A stretch of 10,200 bases of DNA, taken from positions 1-10,200 of the forward strand of contig JAIRKN010000232.1 of the NCBI GenBank assembly GCA_031260095.1, read 5' to 3'. The notes below the pieces were generated by a model, which was not told the origin of the DNA, searched no databases, and saw nothing but the letters and a program-made list of their open reading frames with translations. Made by a program: the position numbers and the translations under genes. This document shows, piece after piece, positions 7,199 through 10,200 of this stretch. Each line of letters starts with the position of its first letter. The stretch's first letter is position 1. Source of the stretch: Tannerella sp. (GTDB lineage: Bacteria; Bacteroidota; Bacteroidia; Bacteroidales; Tannerellaceae).

Positions 7199-7254
7199 AT
7201 AATACTTTAGGGAAAATATAATACCTTAGGGAGGAAATAACTACCAGTCCTCCC
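7199..7254. promoter_or_regulatory. ftsX upstream region: 14-bp direct repeats and a hairpin
   Basis: The 130 bases between miaB and ftsX should contain the operon promoter. Two direct repeats of 14 bases (7199-7212 and 7218-7231, one mismatch, core ATAATACyTTAGGG on the + strand) are spaced 19 bases apart, close to two helical turns. An inverted repeat GGGAGGA/TCCTCCC (7229-7235 with 7248-7254) partly overlaps the second. On the ftsX strand each repeat leads into TATTATnTTTT, which matches TAnnTTTG at seven of eight positions (TATGTTTT, TATATTTT). No perfect -7 box is present, so promoter placement is uncertain. The repeats could bind a dimeric regulator. Confidence 0.4.
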
Positions 7255-7300
7255 AATTTCAGCACAAAATAAATACATTTTTATGTAAAACCAACCACGG

Positions 7301-8659
7301 TTATGTTTTTTTAACAACATCTTCTCCAAATAAAGTGGCCGAAGTGGCACTTTTGATGCGCACATTCACATAGTCGCCGATACGATGCCTATCCTTATCA
7401 AATATAACCACCTTGTTATGTTCCGTATGACCGAAAAACTGATCGCGCGAACGCTTTGAGAAGCCTTCGACGAGCGCTTCAAACGTTTTTCCGATATCAC
7501 GCAGATTACTTTCTTCCGACAACTTATTCTGCAAATCAATCATCCCCTGCAAACGGCGTATTTTAACATCTTCCGGCACATTATCCGGCAAATGTTTGGC
7601 GGCATACGTTCCCGGCCGTTCCGAATATTTGAACATAAAAGCCGAATCATACCTCACTTCACACATAAGCGAAAGCGTTTCCTCATAATCATCTTCCGTT
7701 TCGGAATAAAACCCGCAGAACAAATCGGTAGAAATTGCACACTCCGGCAAGATCCGGCGTATCGCGGCAATTCTATCAAGATACCATTCACGAGTATATT
7801 TGCGGTTCATAACTTGCAGAATCTTTGTGCTGCCGGATTGTGCCGGAAGATGAATATATTTGCAGATATTTCTGTAGGCAGCCATCACATGCAACATCTC
7901 GTCGCTCATGTCTTTCGGATGAGAAGTCATAAAACGGATACGCATATCCGGCGCTGCTTCGGCTACACATGCCAGTAATTGAGGAAAACCAATTATTTTA
8001 CCTTCTTCCGTCTTATAGTTGTAAGAATTGACATTCTGCCCAAGCAACGTAATATCCTTATAACCCTTAATCTGCATATTCCGCACTTCATTCAGGATAC
8101 TTTCCACATCGCGGCTACGTTCGCGTCCCCTCGTATAAGGCACAATACAGTAGGTGCAAAAATTATTACATCCGCGCATAATGGAAACAAAACCGGCTAT
8201 ATGAACGCCTGCTATTTTCAGGGGAATAACATCCTTATATGTTTCCTGTGATGACAATTCGACACTGACCACTTTCTCACCACGTTCCACAGCTCCGACC
8301 AGATTAGGCAAATCCAGATAAGAATCCGGTCCGGCCACAAGGTCAACACCATGATTCCTGATTAAATCATCTTTCACGCGTTCTGCCATACAACCTAAGA
8401 CGCCGATTATCAAAGTTTTTTTATTCTTACGTAGCGATTGAAAATATTGTAACCGGGCGATTACACGTTGTTCGGCATTATCGCGAACGGAACAGGTATT
8501 GACAAAGACTGCATCCGCTTCCCTGATATCCTCCGTAAGTGAATAGCCGTCCGTCTGCATCACAGACAAAACGACCTCACTGTCGGCCACATTCATCTGG
8601 CAACCATAAGTCTCCAAATATAGCTTACGTTCCGGTATTTCTTTTATATCTTGCTTCAT
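7301..8659 (-). CDS. miaB: tRNA-2-methylthio-N6-dimethylallyladenosine synthase
   Basis: MiaB is a radical-SAM methylthiotransferase that converts i6A37 to ms2i6A37 in tRNAs reading codons that begin with U. The 452-aa protein has all three expected parts. The N-terminal UPF0004/MTTase domain holds the auxiliary-cluster cysteines C20 (TYGCQMN), C56 (NTCSVRD) and C90 (LGCMAER). The radical-SAM core has C164, C168 and C171 in RGCNNFCTYCIVPYTRGRERSR. A C-terminal TRAM domain (about 384-446) binds tRNA. The TYGCQMN and VPYTRGRERSR signatures favour MiaB over the related MtaB and RimO. It has its own promoter and is 130 bases from ftsX, so it is probably a separate transcript that may read through. 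Confidence 0.97.
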   Translation of the reverse strand: MKQDIKEIPERKLYLETYGCQMNVADSEVVLSVMQTDGYSLTEDIREADAVFVNTCSVRDNAEQRVIARLQYFQSLRKNKKTLIIGVLGCMAERVKDDLIRNHGVDLVAGPDSYLDLPNLVGAVERGEKVVSVELSSQETYKDVIPLKIAGVHIAGFVSIMRGCNNFCTYCIVPYTRGRERSRDVESILNEVRNMQIKGYKDITLLGQNVNSYNYKTEEGKIIGFPQLLACVAEAAPDMRIRFMTSHPKDMSDEMLHVMAAYRNICKYIHLPAQSGSTKILQVMNRKYTREWYLDRIAAIRRILPECAISTDLFCGFYSETEDDYEETLSLMCEVRYDSAFMFKYSERPGTYAAKHLPDNVPEDVKIRRLQGMIDLQNKLSEESNLRDIGKTFEALVEGFSKRSRDQFFGHTEHNKVVIFDKDRHRIGDYVNVRIKSATSATLFGEDVVKKT

Positions 8660-8681
8660 TTGTTTGTCTCAAAAATGACTG

Positions 8682-8714
8682 CAAAGATATCTATTTATAC
8701 ATAACATAGAACAA
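8682..8714 (-). promoter_or_regulatory. miaB promoter
   Basis: On the minus strand an exact -7 box TATCTTTG occupies 8682-8689. A TTG at 8712-8714, 22 bases upstream, is the best -33 candidate and is weaker. Transcription would start near 8675, giving a leader of roughly 15 bases before the miaB ATG at 8659. Confidence 0.6.
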
Positions 8715-8818
8715 TCTCAACAAACAAAAACACAAGGCTGACGCATCCTAATTAGAAATTTGTAGGAGGAGAGCAGGCCGGCGCGAGCTTGCCCGTACCC
8801 GTTCTTTGCGAACACAGT

Positions 8819-8858
8819 GAAGCAATCCGGAAGCATGTGCCGGATCCCGGATTGCTTC
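8819..8858. repeat. 12-bp hairpin of the GAAGCAATCC type
   Basis: The arms GAAGCAATCCGG (8819-8830) and CCGGATTGCTTC (8847-8858) pair perfectly around a 16-base loop. It is the counterpart of the hairpin at 161-214: both follow CCCGTACCCGTT and precede a promoter-bearing repeat. The loop and outer sequences differ, so only the core is shared. Confidence 0.7.
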
Positions 8859-9000
8859 GCCGTTACATATCCGTTTATTGCAAAAATCCTTTCATGAGCT
8901 TGGAAATTGCGGAAATTTCATGCAGTTTTCTTCTATAAATTTTATCGAACATTTTTATGCGTTTGTGTGTAATCTGAAAAATTTTATGCTAACTTTGTCA
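8844..9000 (+). repeat. Promoter-bearing repeat, copy 2 (upstream of trmD)
   Basis: This is the 157-base counterpart of 237-392, in direct orientation and 8.6 kb away. It ends at GTCA after the -7 box, exactly as copy 1 does, after which the sequences diverge completely. Each copy sits directly before a + strand gene, and the block of minus-strand genes lies between. Confidence 0.9.
8962..8997 (+). promoter_or_regulatory. Candidate trmD promoter
   Basis: The -7 box TAACTTTG (8990-8997) and the upstream TTTG (8962-8965) repeat the arrangement before nadE, with the same 24-base spacing. The expected leader is about 30 bases, longer than that of nadE because unrelated sequence (9001-9036) lies between the end of the repeat and the ATG. 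Confidence 0.55.
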
Positions 9001-9036
9001 CTGCTTTCAGGAACAGGATATTTAAAAAAGAAATTC

Positions 9037-9723
9037 ATGCGAATCGATATATTAACCGTACTGCCCGAAATGATTGACGGGATGATTCATTGCTCTATTC
9101 TGCAGCGTGCGCAGGAGAAAGGGCTGGCAGAAATATTCCTGCATAATCTCAGAGATTATACAACCAACAAATGGCGGCGCGTAGACGATTATCCGTTCGG
9201 CGGAGAAGCGGGCATGGTCATGCAGATAGAACCCGTCGACAAAGCCATATCCATGCTAAAGGCAGAACGGCATTACGACGAAATCATTTACACGTCGCCC
9301 GACGGCGAGCCGTTTAACCAGCCTGTGGCAAACCATCTGTCGATGCTTAACAACATTATTATATTATGCGGGCATTACAAAGGCGTTGATTATCGCATCA
9401 GGGAGCATTTCATTACGAAGGAGATTTCCATCGGCGACTATGTCCTCACCGGAGGAGAATTGGCAGCGGCAGTAATTGCCGACGCCATCATAAGGATTAT
9501 TCCCGGCGTCATAGGCGACGAGCAGAGCGCCCTCTCCGATTCTTTTCAGGACGGCCTCCTGGCACCGCCCGTATACACGCGCCCCGCAGAATATAAAGGA
9601 TGGAACGTGCCGGATATATTGCTTTCCGGCCATGAACGCAAAATCCAGGAATGGAGGCTGCAACAGGCACGGGAACGTACAGAACGGCTACGGCCGGATC
9701 TCCTAAATAATTCAACAAAATAA
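9037..9723 (+). CDS. trmD: tRNA (guanine(37)-N1)-methyltransferase
   Basis: TrmD methylates G37 next to the anticodon, preventing +1 frameshifts; it is a SPOUT-fold (trefoil knot) enzyme that uses S-adenosylmethionine. The 228-aa protein shows the N-terminal [12 protein letters not shown], the [14 protein letters not shown] block (50-63), [12 protein letters not shown] (109-120) and the SAM-binding knot [13 protein letters not shown] (132-144). R153 and D168 (in SALSDSF) match the positions of the catalytic Arg/Asp known in the H. influenzae enzyme. The start at 9037 gives the exact family N-terminus; 53 extra codons upstream come from repeat DNA. No rps16, rimM or rplS neighbours are present, unlike the E. 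coli operon. It is transcribed divergently from miaB. Confidence 0.97.
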   Translation: MRIDILTVLPEMIDGMIHCSILQRAQEKGLAEIFLHNLRDYTTNKWRRVDDYPFGGEAGMVMQIEPVDKAISMLKAERHYDEIIYTSPDGEPFNQPVANHLSMLNNIIILCGHYKGVDYRIREHFITKEISIGDYVLTGGELAAAVIADAIIRIIPGVIGDEQSALSDSFQDGLLAPPVYTRPAEYKGWNVPDILLSGHERKIQEWRLQQARERTERLRPDLLNNSTK

Positions 9724-9806
9724 AAAATACGATCCTTTATGGGAACTCATCTGAGGAAAAAGCGCTCAAAAACATAGACATCGCGATAAAAGAATAAAGA
9801 TTCTAC

Positions 9807-9992
9807 TTATTTGTCCTTATCCTTGACGGTCAGGTCTTCGGTAGAGAACGGCATCGTGAAAGTTGGCTGTGGGCCGAAGACAGGCTCGTCATCAAGGTAT
9901 CGCAGGAAAGCGGCCTTGGCGACGAACGCCTTGCCGCCCGATCCAGCCAGCATCTTGATGTCGTTGTGCAAATTTTTTGTTGAATCTGTAAT
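9807..9992 (-). pseudogene. GC-rich 3' gene remnant, function not recognised
   Basis: The minus strand is open from a stop at 9993-9995 to a TAA at 9807-9809. From the only in-frame ATG (9953) it encodes 48 residues, MLAGSGGKAFVAKAAFLRYL followed by a proline-rich middle and the charged tail KDKDK. The composition is protein-like and the bases are clearly richer in G+C than the neighbouring genes. Sequence character changes abruptly near 9970, about 50 bases before the insertion-sequence end. This looks like the C-terminal end of a larger, foreign gene whose 5' part has been lost. A real 48-aa gene is less likely because no promoter or leader is visible upstream of the ATG. I do not recognise the family. 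Confidence 0.4.
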
Positions 9993-10008
9993 TCATTATT
10001 ATTATTTG

Positions 10009-10016
10009 TATCTTTG
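10009..10016 (+). promoter_or_regulatory. -7 box at the insertion-sequence end
   Basis: An exact TATCTTTG lies four bases before the GTAAGC that begins the putative insertion sequence. No well-placed -33 TTTG is found; the closest upstream TTG (9980-9982) is 26 bases away. It could transcribe the insertion-sequence gene at 10088, or it may be the promoter of a native gene that the element has displaced. Confidence 0.4.
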
Positions 10017-10020
10017 CAGT

Positions 10021-10200
10021 GTAAGCATATGGACAAGTACATCTTGCGTAGTTGATACGGCAGTATTAGTTTTGCCGTCAAAAAGTTATGTCAAAACAAA
10101 CAAGCACACACAAGTTAAGCGAAACGGAAGGCTTAGCACATATAGAATCGTATCTGGCAAGCGGCTTACGCCCGTCGGAATATTACCGCAAACACAATCT
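10021..10200 (+). mobile_element. Left end of an IS66-like insertion sequence (partial)
   Basis: From 10021 the sequence reads GTAAGCATATGGACAAGTAC; IS66-family elements are known to start with GTAAGC-like ends and to make 8-bp target duplications. The bases TTTGCAGT (10013-10020) would be the left duplication. A small open reading frame begins 67 bases inside, as in IS66 elements. The right end is outside the window, so neither the inverted repeat nor the duplication can be confirmed. Confidence 0.5.
10088..10200 (+). CDS. IS66-type accessory protein, N-terminus (partial)
   Basis: The first 37-38 residues are visible before the window ends, beginning MSKQTSTHKLSETEGLAHIE and continuing with SYLASGLRPSEYYRKHNL. 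The pattern of a short helix, a turn (SGLRPSEYYRKHN) and a following helix resembles the DNA-binding start of the first small ORF of Bacteroidetes IS66 elements, which precedes tnpB and tnpC. The family call rests on this short segment and on the GTAAGC end. An IS3-type OrfA or another transposase-associated helix-turn-helix protein remains possible. Confidence 0.5.
   Translation, partial: MSKQTSTHKLSETEGLAHIESYLASGLRPSEYYRKHN

Larger units (their letters stand above)
8660..9036. other. Divergent intergenic region between miaB and trmD
   Basis: No gene is supported in these 377 bases. From left to right it holds the miaB promoter (8682-8714), an A/C-rich stretch with the palindrome CTAATTAG (8748-8755), a GC-rich segment (about 8765-8800), a hairpin of the GAAGCAATCC type (8819-8858) and the second promoter-bearing repeat (8844-9000) leading into trmD. 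The open frame that continues upstream from the trmD start to 8878 is made of the repeat and is not taken as coding. Confidence 0.7.
9724..10087. other. Intergenic region after trmD
   Basis: Bases 9724-9806 contain no recognisable terminator beyond a weak CTCA/TGAG hairpin near 9747-9756. Bases 9807-9992 hold a GC-rich open frame on the minus strand, listed separately. From about 9970 the sequence turns sharply AT-rich. A -7 box lies at 10009-10016, and the insertion-sequence end begins at about 10021. Confidence 0.6.

Noticed and set aside
8878..9036. N-terminal extension of TrmD by 53 residues
   Set aside because: The extension is encoded by the promoter repeat, the -7 box lies inside it, and the family N-terminus MRIDILT begins exactly at 9037.
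9830..10081. 83-codon open frame on the minus strand after trmD
   Set aside because: It crosses the composition change and the insertion-sequence end, and its frame differs from the GC-rich frame that has protein-like composition and a natural stop.

Overview
The window is a piece of a Bacteroidales chromosome (phylum Bacteroidota). The genus cannot be fixed from the sequence alone; Parabacteroides, Tannerella and Bacteroides-like relatives all fit. The evidence is the protein variants (a PUA-less 232-aa TruB, QueA with an HKMDSEQM block, the Bacteroidetes form of TrmD), the gene order ftsX - DUF3098 - uppP - truB - queA - folK, start sites without strong Shine-Dalgarno sequences, and several copies of the Bacteroidetes -7 box TAnnTTTG. 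Coding density is high and the genes are housekeeping genes. The accessory interest lies in the intergenic repeats and at the right edge.

Layout. 1-415: non-coding, with a leftward promoter, two inverted repeats and a promoter-bearing repeat copy. 416-2356 (+): nadE, glutamine-dependent NAD synthetase. 2357-2966: two direct copies of a 214-bp terminal-inverted-repeat element that resembles a MITE (miniature inverted-repeat transposable element), separated by 143 bp. 2967-7170 (-): a compact six-gene operon read right to left as ftsX, a DUF3098 membrane protein, uppP, truB, queA and folK. 7301-8659 (-): miaB, with its own promoter. 8660-9036: non-coding, with the miaB promoter and the second copy of the promoter-bearing repeat. 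9037-9723 (+): trmD. 9724-10020: a small GC-rich gene remnant on the minus strand. 10021-10200: the probable left end of an IS66-like insertion sequence, with its first open reading frame cut by the window edge.

How the genes work together. FtsX and UppP act at the cell envelope: FtsX in divisome-linked control of peptidoglycan hydrolysis, UppP in recycling the undecaprenyl carrier. TruB (pseudouridine 55), QueA (queuosine 34), MiaB (ms2i6A37) and TrmD (m1G37) modify tRNA, three of them in the anticodon loop. FolK makes a folate precursor and NadE makes NAD. The grouping looks like growth-linked housekeeping rather than a dedicated system.

No unambiguously new biological system was found. 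The best leads are the ~156-bp promoter-carrying sequence duplicated upstream of both nadE and trmD, and the pair of nested-palindrome elements after nadE, whose sequence differences tend to keep base pairing.
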